A DNA stretch of 48,786 nucleotides from a bacterium. GTDB lineage: Bacteria; Patescibacteriota; Minisyncoccia; Phycocordibacterales; UBA5272. The notes beneath the pieces were generated by a model that was given only the letters and a program-made list of their open reading frames with translations, had not been told where the DNA came from and made no database searches. The stretch is taken from positions 1-48,786 of the forward strand of contig JAHFMZ010000003.1 in assembly GCA_023267555.1 (NCBI GenBank), given 5' to 3'. Positions 9,301-18,912 of the stretch are shown here, one piece after another (the stretch's first letter is position 1; each line of letters begins with the position of its first letter). A program made the position numbers and the translations under genes.

Positions 9301-9542
9301 GGGCTCTCGAAGGTTATGGTGCAGCGCATATTCTACGCGAAATGCTCACAGTGAAGTCTGACGATATTGTCGGTCGTTCACAGGCGTTTGACAGTATTAT
9401 AAAAGGGGAAGATGTGAAAGAACCAAATACTCCAGCTTCGTTTACGGTGATGCTAAACACACTTCGTGGACTCTCACTCGATGTTATTCCACGTAAGATT
9501 GAGGGCAAGGAAGAAAAACTTATTGGCGAATCATCTCTATAA
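6324..9542 (+). CDS. rpoB: DNA-directed RNA polymerase subunit beta
   Basis: Characteristic RpoB motifs, e.g. GRVCPIHTPEGPNIGLI, GDKLAGRHGNKGVIS, GGKAQGGGQRFGEMEVWALE. Confidence 0.98.
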   Translation: MPKTHQSSNVRPQKMFAKYREPLTKLPNLVENQILSYKDLTEKGIVEIFREFSPLRDYSEKKFDLEFISFELSAPKYDEVYAKENKLTYEAPLRARVKLTNKILNTVKEQEIFMADFPLMTIHGTFIINGVERVVVPQLARSFGVFFDSEETKGKRYFGAKIIPSRGVWIELGTEADGGIYVRIDKKRKFSVIALLRVLGFATDDQIKNAFKDNPISGPLLATLVERDEIKTIHDAYIEIYKRLRDGDLATPENAKEHIDSIVSADRYDLSPVGRFRFNKRFGKSTDMKDKEAGRRTLSKEDMVDIINHIVELNNNVNAEEDDIDHLGSRRVRYVGEMMAQKIRTGMMQMKRNIQDKMSVIDTDTTLPIAIINQRPLQARIKEFFTTNQLSQFMNQENLLAEVEHLRTLSALGPGGLTRERAGFEVRDVHTSHYGRVCPIHTPEGPNIGLILRLSNYARINDFGIIETPYVKVIKGKITKEIVYMNALEEERYVIAHAGNEYDKDGKFVKAEIEVRRAGQPGLALCDEVEFIDVATNQAFSVATSMIPFLEHDEATRALMGSNMQKQAVPLMCPEAPLVATGMEGEAAKHIGRLVIAEEAGEVKYVDAKKIIVKSEKKEKEYTLINFARTNAFNLFHQRPIVSLGDKVKKGEVLADAATSDNGQIALGHNIRVAFMAWNGANYEDAIILSERLVKESKFSSIHIEEFVCNVRDTKLGAEVTTHDIPNVGENKLKNLDEDGIIRIGAEIRPGDIMVGKITPKGETELTPEERLLRSIFGEKVRDVKDSSLRLDHGKRGRVIGVKVFSRERGDHLESGIIKRVHIEVAQVRNISVGDKLAGRHGNKGVISTILPVEEMPFAADGTPIDIILTPLGVPSRMNLGQILEMHLGLAAETLGYQAIVPSFQGASDAEIKEELVKAGYKESGTVQLYDGRTGEAFNKETAVGVMYIMKLHHMVEDKIHMRSIGPYSLITQQPLGGKAQGGGQRFGEMEVWALEGYGAAHILREMLTVKSDDIVGRSQAFDSIIKGEDVKEPNTPASFTVMLNTLRGLSLDVIPRKIEGKEEKLIGESSL

Positions 9543-9563
9543 AAGTTAACTTCAAAAAATACT

Positions 9564-12500
9564 ATGAAAACAATTGATACAAACAATTTCGATGGTCTTG
9601 GAATCAAAATTGCTTCTCCAGAAGCAGTTCGTTCTTGGTCATTTGGTGAAGTAACAAAACCAGAGACGATTAACTATCGTACAGGGCGTAGTGAACGTTA
9701 CGGATTATTTGATGAACGTATATTTGGTCCAGAAAAAGATTATGAATGTTATTGCGGAAAATATCGTCGTATTCGTTTTAAGGATATTATTTGTGAAAAA
9801 TGTGGAGTTGAAGTAACTAAGTCTATTGTTCGTCGTGAAAGAATGGGACATATTGAACTCGCTTCTCCTGTGGCTCATATTTGGTTCCTTCGCACAGTTC
9901 CATCACGTATTTCTCTTATACTTGCGCAACCAGTAAGTGATGTGGAAAAAGTTGTGTACTTTGCTGGTTATGTTGTGATGTCTGTAAATCAAACAGCAAA
10001 AGCAGAAATTTTGGCTAATCTTGATAGTGAGTTTAAAGCAAAAGTAAAATCAGCAAGTGATGAAAAGACACAAGACAAACTTCGTGAGCTTTTGACTGCA
10101 ACGAAAAAAGAAATTGAAGAAATTAAGCCGAATAAAATCTTTGATGAACTTACATATCATCGTTATGCGATGAAATATGGTACTTGTTTTGAGGCTGGAA
10201 TTGGAGCAGACGCTCTCTATGAAATCTTCAAGAAAATGGATCTCAAGGAAATTGAGGAACAAATTGTTGTTCAGCTTACAAAAGCAGGAGCTTTGGAACG
10301 TGAAAAAGCCGAAAAGCGTCTTTCCCTTATTCGTGCTTTCCAAAACGCTGGCATTCGCCCAGAATGGATGTTTATGACGGTTATTCCGGTTATTCCTCCA
10401 GGTATTCGTCCAATGGTGGCGCTTGAAGGTGGACGTTATGCAGCGTCAGATGTGAATGATTTGTATCGTCGTGTAATCAATCGTAATAATCGTTTGAAGA
10501 AATTGATGGAAATTGGTGCGCCAGATGTTATTTTACGAAATGAAAAACGTATTTTGCAAGAAGCGGTTGATGCTCTTATTGATAACTCTGCACGTCACGG
10601 ACAAGATGCTGTGATGAGTCAATCACAAAAGAGACAATTGAAATCTCTTTCAGATAATCTAAAAGGAAAGCAAGGACTTCTTCGTGGAAATCTTCTTGGT
10701 AAACGTGTGGATTATTCTGCTCGTTCAGTTATTGTGGTTGGTCCATCACTTGCACTTAATGAATGTGGTCTTCCAAAACATATGGCCCTTGAATTATTTA
10801 AGCCGTTTATTATTTCCAAGATTCTTGAACGTGAACTTGCATTCAATATCCGTGGTGCGAATAAATTAATAGAAGATAGTCTTCCAGAAGTGTGGGCAAT
10901 ATTGGAAGAATGTATTGAAGGAAAATATGTATTGCTCAACCGTGCGCCGACACTTCACCGTTTGGGTATACAAGCTTTCAATCCAAAACTTATTGAAGGT
11001 AATGCTATACAACTTCATCCACTAGTTTGTCAGGCTTTCAACGCCGACTTTGACGGTGACCAAATGGCGGTGCATCTTCCACTTTCGGTGGCGGCTCAAG
11101 ATGAAGCTCGTACACTTATGGCGGCGAATCGTAACTTGCTTCGTCCTGGATCAGGAGATTCTATTGTGAATCCACGTATGGATATGGTGCTCGGTACTTA
11201 TTGGATGACAAGAGTTATTGAAGGAGAAAAAGGTGAAGGAAAATATTTCGCGGCTCCAAACGAGGCTATTACTGCTTATGATTTTGACATTGTATCTTTC
11301 CGCGCCAAGATTTGGGTTATGCCAACAACTAGTCCGAGATATGCAAAGTTTGAAGGTAAGCGTTTTGAAACAACAGTAGGACGTCTTCTTTTCAACTCTG
11401 TTTTCCCAAGTGACTTCCCATATATGAATGACGAAGTGAATGGAAAGAAAATGAATGCCATTATTGATGAAGTTATTTTGACTTATGGTCTAGAAACTGC
11501 ACCATCAGTGATTGATAAAATAAAAGCATTCGGTTATAAGTATGCAACAGTTTCTGGTACAACTTGGAATATTGATGCAGTAAAAGTTCCAACACAAAAG
11601 CCGGAATTGGTTAAAGAAGGATGGGAACAAGCAGGTAGAGTAGACAATGACTATGAAGAAGGTCTTCTTTCAGACGAAGAACGTTATGAAAAAACAATTG
11701 AAGTTTGGCAAGCTGTAAGATCAAAAATTGAAAAACTTATTCCGGAATCACTTCCAAAGAATGGTTCAGTAGATGACTTGATTACTTCTGGTGCTAGAGG
11801 TTCTATTGCTCAGATTATTCAAATGTCAGGTATGAAGGGTATTATTGTGAATAACTCAGGACGTAACTTTGATTTCCCAGTGATTTCATCTTACAAAGAA
11901 GGACTTACACCGCTCGAATACTTCATCACAACTTACGGTGCTCGTAAAGGAAACTCTGACACCGCGCTTAAAACTGCTCAGGCTGGATATTTGACTCGAC
12001 GTCTAGTGGATGTGGCTCAAGATGCTATTATCACAGAGATTGATTGTGGAACAAAAGATAGTAAAGTGGTTCACAAAGAAAATGCACTCGGTATTTTGGT
12101 TCCAATTTCAAAAAATATTCGTGGGCGTGTTTTGGCAGAAGATATTGTAGCAAATGGAAGTGTTCTCTTTAAGAAAAATCATTTAATAAATAAAGATGAC
12201 GCTCTTATAGTTGAAAATGCTGGAGTGGAAGAAGTGCGTGTCTTTTCACCACTTATGTGTCAGTCACTGCACGGTATTTGCCAAAAATGTTATGGACTAG
12301 ATATGGGACGTAATAAACAAGTAGATCTAGGTGAAGCTGTTGGTATTGTGGCTGCTCAAGCTATTGGTGAACCAGGAACACAGCTTACTATGCGTACATT
12401 CCACGCTGGAGGTGTGGCAGGAACAGACATCACTCAAGGTCTTCCTCGTGTTGAAGAAATATTCGAACGTCGTATGCCAAAGAATCCTTCTATAATTTCT

Positions 12501-13157
12501 CACGAATCTGGTGAAGTCATTGGTATGCGTGATGAAGGAAAAGAAAAGATTATTGTTCTTCTTATGGATGATGATGGATCAAAGGGAAATAAAGGTGGCA
12601 AGCAAGTAGAATATACAGTTCCATTCCGTCGTCAGCCGATTGTAAAAGTTGGAGATCAAGTAAAGAAAGGTCAAATGATGACAGATGGTTCTTGTGATAT
12701 CGACGAGCTCTTCAATTATGCAAGTAAAGAAGTTGCTGAAGAATATATTGTAAGTGAAATTAACAAAGTGTATGAATTGCAAGGTGCAAGTATTTCTCGT
12801 AAGCACGTAGAAGTTATTATCAAACAAATGTTTGGACGTATCAAAATTACTTCTCCGGGAGATACACGCTTCACTCAAAGTGATGTCGTAGAAATTTCAA
12901 AGTTCCGTGGAGAAAATGCTCGTGTAAAAGCAGAAGGTGGAGTTGAATCCAAAGGTAAATATTTGGTATTAGGTATTACTGATGTTGCTTTATCTACATC
13001 ATCTTGGTTATCAAGTGCTTCATTCCAAAATACTACGCGTGTGCTTATCACCGCATCTACTCGTGGGCAAATGGATGAATTACGAGGATTAAAAGAGAAT
13101 GTTATCATTGGACGATTAATTCCAGCCGGTACTGGTTTACGAGGTAAAAAGGCATAA
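9564..13157 (+). CDS. rpoC: DNA-directed RNA polymerase subunit beta'
   Basis: [58 protein letters not shown]. Confidence 0.98.
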   Translation: MKTIDTNNFDGLGIKIASPEAVRSWSFGEVTKPETINYRTGRSERYGLFDERIFGPEKDYECYCGKYRRIRFKDIICEKCGVEVTKSIVRRERMGHIELASPVAHIWFLRTVPSRISLILAQPVSDVEKVVYFAGYVVMSVNQTAKAEILANLDSEFKAKVKSASDEKTQDKLRELLTATKKEIEEIKPNKIFDELTYHRYAMKYGTCFEAGIGADALYEIFKKMDLKEIEEQIVVQLTKAGALEREKAEKRLSLIRAFQNAGIRPEWMFMTVIPVIPPGIRPMVALEGGRYAASDVNDLYRRVINRNNRLKKLMEIGAPDVILRNEKRILQEAVDALIDNSARHGQDAVMSQSQKRQLKSLSDNLKGKQGLLRGNLLGKRVDYSARSVIVVGPSLALNECGLPKHMALELFKPFIISKILERELAFNIRGANKLIEDSLPEVWAILEECIEGKYVLLNRAPTLHRLGIQAFNPKLIEGNAIQLHPLVCQAFNADFDGDQMAVHLPLSVAAQDEARTLMAANRNLLRPGSGDSIVNPRMDMVLGTYWMTRVIEGEKGEGKYFAAPNEAITAYDFDIVSFRAKIWVMPTTSPRYAKFEGKRFETTVGRLLFNSVFPSDFPYMNDEVNGKKMNAIIDEVILTYGLETAPSVIDKIKAFGYKYATVSGTTWNIDAVKVPTQKPELVKEGWEQAGRVDNDYEEGLLSDEERYEKTIEVWQAVRSKIEKLIPESLPKNGSVDDLITSGARGSIAQIIQMSGMKGIIVNNSGRNFDFPVISSYKEGLTPLEYFITTYGARKGNSDTALKTAQAGYLTRRLVDVAQDAIITEIDCGTKDSKVVHKENALGILVPISKNIRGRVLAEDIVANGSVLFKKNHLINKDDALIVENAGVEEVRVFSPLMCQSLHGICQKCYGLDMGRNKQVDLGEAVGIVAAQAIGEPGTQLTMRTFHAGGVAGTDITQGLPRVEEIFERRMPKNPSIISHESGEVIGMRDEGKEKIIVLLMDDDGSKGNKGGKQVEYTVPFRRQPIVKVGDQVKKGQMMTDGSCDIDELFNYASKEVAEEYIVSEINKVYELQGASISRKHVEVIIKQMFGRIKITSPGDTRFTQSDVVEISKFRGENARVKAEGGVESKGKYLVLGITDVALSTSSWLSSASFQNTTRVLITASTRGQMDELRGLKENVIIGRLIPAGTGLRGKKA

Positions 13158-13182
13158 ATCATCTTATCTACTTTATCGCTAC

Positions 13183-13234
13183 GGAATTTTTCTCAGTCGC
13201 CGTACTAGTATGTACGCCTTCTTCCAAAAATTCC
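13183..13234. repeat. nested palindromic element downstream of rpoC
   Basis: GGAATTTTT...AAAAATTCC enclosing cGTACtagtatGTACg. Confidence 0.6.
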
Positions 13235-13298
13235 TAAGCTCCTCGTATCTAAAATAATTTCTGATTTTTTTTAAAATGTGGTCATAGGATAATATCAA

Positions 13299-13334
13299 AT
13301 ACAAAAGCGACGCCTTTGGCGTCGCTTTTGTATT
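13299..13334. terminator. intrinsic terminator (GCGACGCC type)
   Basis: aatacaaaagcgacgcctttggcgtcgcttttgtat. Confidence 0.8.
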
Positions 13335-13442
13335 TATTGCTTAAATAAATTTTTATAGTAGTATTACTTTTGGACAGTACAATTTTGTGCGTTCTATATT
13401 TGGTTGACCCAAATATACAAATCCGTTTACCGGAGGTTGAAA

Positions 13443-13796
13443 ATGAATACATATGTGAATGATGTTGCAACAAAAAAGCCGGTAGTAAAAGATTTTTCTT
13501 TTCTTTGGCAAGATAGTTTTGAATTTGGTTTTAGTGTGATAACTGCAATAAAGCATATTATTTTACATCAGGCTGCAACTTGTGACGACAGTGAAATTGA
13601 GAGAGTGGTGGTTGCGGTCACAAAATCAAATGAATTCAAATCTTGGCGAGTAATTCGTTTTGATTATAATCAGTATTACCGGTTTGTTTTCCTTTGCAAA
13701 CCTCATCAATCTGATTGGTATGTCGTTGGAAGAAGTGAAAGGTTTACAGGTTTAATAGAAGAACCAAAAATGGAAGATATTACGTGGTTTCAGTAA
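13443..13796 (+). CDS. hypothetical protein
   Basis: SD ggaggttgaaa before ATG 13443; terminator gtcgcctaattaatgggcgac after. Confidence 0.7.
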   Translation: MNTYVNDVATKKPVVKDFSFLWQDSFEFGFSVITAIKHIILHQAATCDDSEIERVVVAVTKSNEFKSWRVIRFDYNQYYRFVFLCKPHQSDWYVVGRSERFTGLIEEPKMEDITWFQ

Positions 13797-13880
13797 TATT
13801 TGTCTTAAAAATACTTGAACAAGTCGCCTAATTAATGGGCGACTTTATATTTTTTGGGGATAACCTGTGGATAGCTGCTA

Positions 13881-13909
13881 TTAACATATTGGCAATATAG
13901 GAATACTAT
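13881..13909 (+). promoter_or_regulatory. promoter of ncRNA candidate
   Basis: TTAACA, 17-nt spacer, TACTAT. Confidence 0.6.
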
Positions 13910-13915
13910 TAAGAT

Positions 13916-14098
13916 GTAGGTCGACCAAAAGTCTTTAGATTTTTTCGAGACCAGCAGTGTAGTCTTCAAGAAAAAACCCGTGGGTGGTTAGTGGGCGTCT
14001 GAGGCCTTACTTGATGGATTATGCGGAAGGGTTTCAACTAAACATCTTGTTTCGCGGACAAGATGGAACGACACCAATGATGTTTGGTGCCGTTTTTT
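13916..14098 (+). ncRNA. unassigned structured ncRNA candidate (about 183 nt; 6S-like size but family not proven)
   Basis: Promoter immediately upstream; internal stems AAACCC/GGGTTT and CATCTTGT-ttcgcgg-ACAAGATG; terminator ACGACACCAA..TTTGGTGCCGTTTTTT; no convincing CDS. Confidence 0.5.
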
Positions 14099-14402
14099 GT
14101 TGTAGAAGTTTTATAAAGGACATATATTTATATAGGACAAAAAGTAATATTACAAATATTGTCTTTTATAAAATGTTCTTTATTCATCTTTTAATATTTT
14201 TTTGTTTAGTTATCCACAGGTTTCGTATATTTTGTATTGAATTATAAGAAGAATTAATTTTATACGTGATAAAATTATATTGGTGTACTCATATGAATAC
14301 CATATGGGGACTGAGTTGTTTTTGGTTGTTTTGATGAGGTGGTTTTATTTATTAAAATTAAAAATTAAAAAAGTTTTAAAGTTTTTTATAAAAACAAAAA
14401 GT

Positions 14403-15308
14403 ATGACATTCTTAAAAAATATTAAAGGTAAGAGTTCTTCCTCTGTAGGATTAACAGCACTTTTATCTGTTCTTGTTGTAACTGCAATGGTAAATGCAGC
14501 AACAACAATTAGTACAGATATTACTACTGGTGGAGCCTTGTCTGTCACTGGCGCAAGTACTCTTGCTTCTACGACAGGTACTGGTCTTTTTATTAATACT
14601 GGAGCAGGTTACTTTACTTCAGCAAGTTCTACTGCTTTTTCAGTAGGTCTTACTGGAAATGCTAATCCAGCTTTCTGGGTTGACGCTTCAACAGCATCAC
14701 AAGTAGCTGGTCTTAAAGTTACAGGAGCAGCAACAGGTGGAACAGTTGCTTTGGTTACCACAGATACTGGTTCAGCAACTAATCTTACTATTAATGCTAA
14801 GGGTACAGGAACAATAGGTATCGGTACTGTTTCAACAGGAGCTGTTACTATTACTCCTGCGACAACGATTGGTGGTACTTTGGGTGTTTCGGGTGTAACT
14901 ACTCTTGCTACAACAACAATAAACGGCACACTGGTTTCAAAAAGAGGTGTGTCGATTGTTCCATTAGTAGGATCAACAACTTTAACTACTGCTTTGTCAG
15001 ACACAGTCTATATTGCAGCTTCTACTACACAAGAACAAACATTTACTCTTCCGTCAGCTCTTAATGCAGGTCTTGTGTTTACATTCATTGCAGCTAGTGC
15101 TGGTGGAGCAATTTCTGTTGTCCCAGCAGGCTCAGACACCATTAGTATCAAAGCTTCAGAAGGTGGTGCTAGTGTCGTAACAGCGGGTGGCATAGGTATT
15201 ACGAATACAGCAGCTACAAATGTTGTTGGTGACCATATTACTCTTGTATCGGATGGTGTGAGTCAATGGCATATGATTTCTCAATCAGGTATTTGGGCTT
15301 CTCGATAA
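14403..15308 (+). CDS. Thr/Ala/Gly-rich secreted or surface protein
   Basis: N-terminal signal-like segment (SVGLTALLSVLVVTAMVNAA) then low-complexity TTG/STTG repeats. Confidence 0.75.
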   Translation: MTFLKNIKGKSSSSVGLTALLSVLVVTAMVNAATTISTDITTGGALSVTGASTLASTTGTGLFINTGAGYFTSASSTAFSVGLTGNANPAFWVDASTASQVAGLKVTGAATGGTVALVTTDTGSATNLTINAKGTGTIGIGTVSTGAVTITPATTIGGTLGVSGVTTLATTTINGTLVSKRGVSIVPLVGSTTLTTALSDTVYIAASTTQEQTFTLPSALNAGLVFTFIAASAGGAISVVPAGSDTISIKASEGGASVVTAGGIGITNTAATNVVGDHITLVSDGVSQWHMISQSGIWASR

Positions 15309-15335
15309 TTCTCCAATCCTTATTAATTAATCACT

Positions 15336-16451
15336 ATGCCTATGTATAAAAAAACAAAGGTTCTACTTGGAACATTGGTGTTAGGATTGGGCATAAGCTT
15401 GATTCCAAATATCGCTCTTGCCACAAATAATGTGACTCTTACGACGAGTACTATTATTCGTGTGGGCGGTCTCAACTTCAATATATCCGGAGCTAGTGCA
15501 GTCATAAATAGTCTTACGGTCAATGCGTCAAGTTTCGCATTGACTTTAGATTCTGGACAGACAGCTCAAATAACTTCATCGGATAGAAAAGTTTTAACTG
15601 ATAATATCAGTGCAACAAATATTTCTCAGGATACTTGTTCTGATTCATCGGAAATATTAGGATTAAAGTCTTCATCAGATGGTACTGTTATTACAGTCAC
15701 TCCATCAAGTGTGACTTGTACAATAATTGGTGGAGGTGGTGGAGGCGGAAGTAGTAGCAGTGGTAGCAGTGGAGGTGGAAGCTCTTATTCAGCACCGGCC
15801 GCTACTCCAGCAACACCGGCAACACCAGCTACTCCAGCGACACAGACTACCCCCGCTGTCCCAGCAACGCCTGCTACTCCAGCAACTCCATCTTTGATGT
15901 CAGCTTCTTTCTCTCGTGACTTAGAACTTGGTGTTACAGGAGACGATGTTATAAATCTTCAGAAATTTTTAAACAGTAAAGGTTACACTGTTTCTAGTTC
16001 TGGGGCTGGTTCGGTTGGTAATGAAACAAGTAAATTTGGTCCAGCTACAAAAAATGCTTTAGCACGATTCCAAAAAGCCAACGGTTTAACTGCGCAAGGG
16101 TATTTTGGAGCAAAGACTAGAGCGTTGATTGCAAGTATGGATAATAACGCAGCCTCATCAGAAACAACAAACTCAATTCTTATAACAACTCCTTCGACCA
16201 ATGTACAAACTTCTTTTGCTCGTAACCTTGATGTGGGTTCGAAAGGGGAAGATGTACGTGCGCTTCAAGAATTCCTTATTGCTCGTAATGTTGGACAAGC
16301 AGCGGCAGCCCTAGCGGCAAATGGACTTACAAATAATATGGGTAAGTTAACAAAAGCAGCGCTCGCAGAATATCAAGCATCGGTAGGTATTAAACCGGCT
16401 TCTGGATATTTTGGTCCACTTACAAGATCTTATATTGAATCAAATAGATAA
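15336..16451 (+). CDS. secreted protein with two peptidoglycan-binding (PG_binding_1-like) domains
   Basis: Signal peptide; PATPATPATP linker; LGVTGDDVINLQKFLNSKGY...FGPATKNALARFQKANGL and LDVGSKGEDVRALQEFL...ALAEYQASVGI. Confidence 0.85.
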   Translation: MPMYKKTKVLLGTLVLGLGISLIPNIALATNNVTLTTSTIIRVGGLNFNISGASAVINSLTVNASSFALTLDSGQTAQITSSDRKVLTDNISATNISQDTCSDSSEILGLKSSSDGTVITVTPSSVTCTIIGGGGGGGSSSSGSSGGGSSYSAPAATPATPATPATPATQTTPAVPATPATPATPSLMSASFSRDLELGVTGDDVINLQKFLNSKGYTVSSSGAGSVGNETSKFGPATKNALARFQKANGLTAQGYFGAKTRALIASMDNNAASSETTNSILITTPSTNVQTSFARNLDVGSKGEDVRALQEFLIARNVGQAAAALAANGLTNNMGKLTKAALAEYQASVGIKPASGYFGPLTRSYIESNR

Positions 16452-16485
16452 TTAATATATAAGTTAATTACTGTTTGGATCAGAT

Positions 16486-16530
16486 AAAATACAATAAAGC
16501 GACGCCGTAGGCGTCGCTTTATTGTATTTT
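16486..16530. terminator. intrinsic terminator (GCGACGCC type)
   Basis: aaaatacaataaagcgacgccgtaggcgtcgctttattgtatttt. Confidence 0.8.
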
Positions 16531-16573
16531 ACACAAAATAAAACTCCCTTCGCAGGGAGTTAACCAACAAAAT

Positions 16574-17080
16574 TCATATATTTTTTATGTGAACAAATAA
16601 GTCTATCGTAGTAACTATAAACATTGTTGTGTACCACGTCCAAAAGAGAATGGTTATCATACTTAAAAATCTTAAATACGATATCCCTGACATTTGGAAA
16701 CACAAGAAGACTAGGGTGGTTATTGCCATAAGAAATGCATAGGAGATAAATTTATAGAAAATAATACCTCCAGCCTCGATGCATCCTTTTAGAAAGCGCC
16801 TTTTTATCTCCTTGATGAGTGGCACAATGGTTTTAACGATCAAGAACGATGACCAAATATATAAGAAAAACAACAGGCCTCCAAATAGAATTGATGGTTG
16901 ATAGTTGGGGTATTTTATTTCAATTAATGAAACAATAATCCAAATTATGGTAAGAAGAAAGAAAATCAAAAGATGAATAAACAGTCTAATTGCCATAAAA
17001 CCCATCGGGACTTCTCCGACCCACTTCAGAGTGAAGATGTCGTAGAGGTCAGAAGGTATTCTGATTTTTATTTCGCTCAT
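16574..17080 (-). CDS. hypothetical membrane protein
   Basis: Four or more hydrophobic segments; SD-like AGGAGC upstream; its own terminator (aactccctgcgaagggagtt). Confidence 0.7.
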   Translation of the reverse strand: MSEIKIRIPSDLYDIFTLKWVGEVPMGFMAIRLFIHLLIFFLLTIIWIIVSLIEIKYPNYQPSILFGGLLFFLYIWSSFLIVKTIVPLIKEIKRRFLKGCIEAGGIIFYKFISYAFLMAITTLVFLCFQMSGISYLRFLSMITILFWTWYTTMFIVTTIDLFVHIKNI

Positions 17081-17192
17081 ATCCAGCTCCTATGTAATTT
17101 TTTACAACGAATAGTTCAGTTCGTATGCATTATAACAACATAATGACAAGTGTGTCAAGTTGGATACTTCAGCATATGATACAATAGACGTT

Positions 17193-18830
17193 ATGAATCC
17201 GAAAGATCAAATAAAAGAAAATCTTTCTATTACTGATGTGGTTTCAACGTATATACGATTGGAAAAATCGGGTGCACAATTTCGTGCGCGTTGTCCGTTC
17301 CATAATGAGCGCACACCTTCTTTTTATGTTTCACCCGAGAGAAAATCATTTCATTGTTTTGGTTGCCAAGCACACGGTGATATTTTTACATTCGTAGAAA
17401 AAATAGAAAATATTCCATTTTATGAAGCACTCAAAATTTTGGCCGACAGAGCGGGTGTACAACTTACCGATTCTCAAAAAAATAAAGAAGACACACGTTT
17501 AATTTCTCTTCTTAAAGAGGCTACTATACATTTTGAAAAAAATTTAGAAACTAACCCTGAATCAAAAAAATATTTAATGGATCGTGGTTTGAGCGAAGAA
17601 ACCATCAAAACTTTTCACATCGGATATGCAAAAAATGAATGGCGTGATCTTTTTATTTTTCTTGCATCTTCTGGATATCAACCAGAAGAAATAGAACAGT
17701 CAGGATTGGCGATAAAAGCTCAAGATGAAAATGGAAATGTAAAAGGCTGGTATGATCGTTTCCGTGGACGAGTTATGTTTCCTATTAGAAATGTTTCTGG
17801 GGCAACGGTTGGTTATTCTGGACGAATACTTCCATCGCTCGTTGATCCATCTGTTGCTCAGGGAAAATATGTTAATACTCCAGAGACAGCTCTTTATCAT
17901 AAATCAAAAATTTTATTTGGTTATGATACTGCCAAAAAGAAAATGCAAGAAACAAAAGCTGTTATTGTTGTAGAAGGACAAATGGATTTGTGTATGAGTT
18001 ATCAATCAGGAATACATAATACCGTCGCGGTTTCGGGTACAGCTTTTACGGATGAACATATACATTTAATAAAAAGATTTTGTGGTACAGTTATTCTTTC
18101 TTTTGATACAGATACAGCAGGACAAAACGCGCTCAAGAAAACAGCGTTACTTTGTTTGCTTGGCGGGTTAGATGTGTACGTTGTTGGTGATATTGGTAAA
18201 AAAGATCCGGCAGATTTAATTAAAGAAAATGCTGAGGCCTGGATACAAGCGATAGAAAAAAAGAAACATATAGTTGAGGTTATGCTTGCACGAATAATAG
18301 AAGAGGAAAAAGATGATAGAAAACAAGGACAAAGAATAGTTACAGAAGTATTACCGTTTTTGAGAGCTATACAGTCTCCAATTGATAGAGCTCATTTTAT
18401 AAAAGTTATTTCTGGAAAAGCACATATACCAGAGGCGACTTTAGCGGAAGAGCTTTCTCGTGGAGTAATTTTGGAATCAAATGTTGTGGAAGATGTCGTG
18501 ATTACACTTCCAAGTAAGGAGCGTCTTACTCGTGAGATTATTGCTTATGCTACCCTTACAGGAAAATTGACTGATGAAAAGTTACTTACACTTTCTTTGG
18601 ATATGAATCAATTTCCAGAAGCAATTATTCAGGAAGAGATGTTTAAACTTGAAGAAAAAGTTGTTGGTAATAAAGAAAAATATTTGGACGATTTAATTTC
18701 AACTTATAAAAGAGAAATTCACAAGGAGGATTTGATAAAATTACAACAGAGATTGCGTGAAGATGGTTCTGATCACGAAGCTATTATGAAAGAGATAAAT
18801 GACCACATAAAAAAAGGACAAGGGAAATAA
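17193..18830 (+). CDS. dnaG: DNA primase
   Basis: CPFHNERTPSFYVSPERKSFHCFGCQAHGD zinc finger; VVEGQMDLCMSYQSG and FDTDTAGQNA TOPRIM. Confidence 0.96.
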   Translation: MNPKDQIKENLSITDVVSTYIRLEKSGAQFRARCPFHNERTPSFYVSPERKSFHCFGCQAHGDIFTFVEKIENIPFYEALKILADRAGVQLTDSQKNKEDTRLISLLKEATIHFEKNLETNPESKKYLMDRGLSEETIKTFHIGYAKNEWRDLFIFLASSGYQPEEIEQSGLAIKAQDENGNVKGWYDRFRGRVMFPIRNVSGATVGYSGRILPSLVDPSVAQGKYVNTPETALYHKSKILFGYDTAKKKMQETKAVIVVEGQMDLCMSYQSGIHNTVAVSGTAFTDEHIHLIKRFCGTVILSFDTDTAGQNALKKTALLCLLGGLDVYVVGDIGKKDPADLIKENAEAWIQAIEKKKHIVEVMLARIIEEEKDDRKQGQRIVTEVLPFLRAIQSPIDRAHFIKVISGKAHIPEATLAEELSRGVILESNVVEDVVITLPSKERLTREIIAYATLTGKLTDEKLLTLSLDMNQFPEAIIQEEMFKLEEKVVGNKEKYLDDLISTYKREIHKEDLIKLQQRLREDGSDHEAIMKEINDHIKKGQGK

Positions 18831-18912
18831 TTAATAGGCTATCAACAACTAGCATAGAATCTTCACTACACAAAGTGGATAAAATATGATAGAGTATCGG
18901 GTACACGTCAAT

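Noticed and set aside
6301-13162. Numerous short ORFs antisense to or overlapping rpoB/rpoC (e.g. 6494-6787, 7617-7937, 12579-12878)
   Set aside because: Shadow ORFs inside strongly conserved coding sequence with no signals of their own.
13984-14247. ORF MVSGRLRPYLMDYAEGFQLN...
   Set aside because: It crosses the ncRNA candidate and its terminator, has no SD and no recognisable domain.
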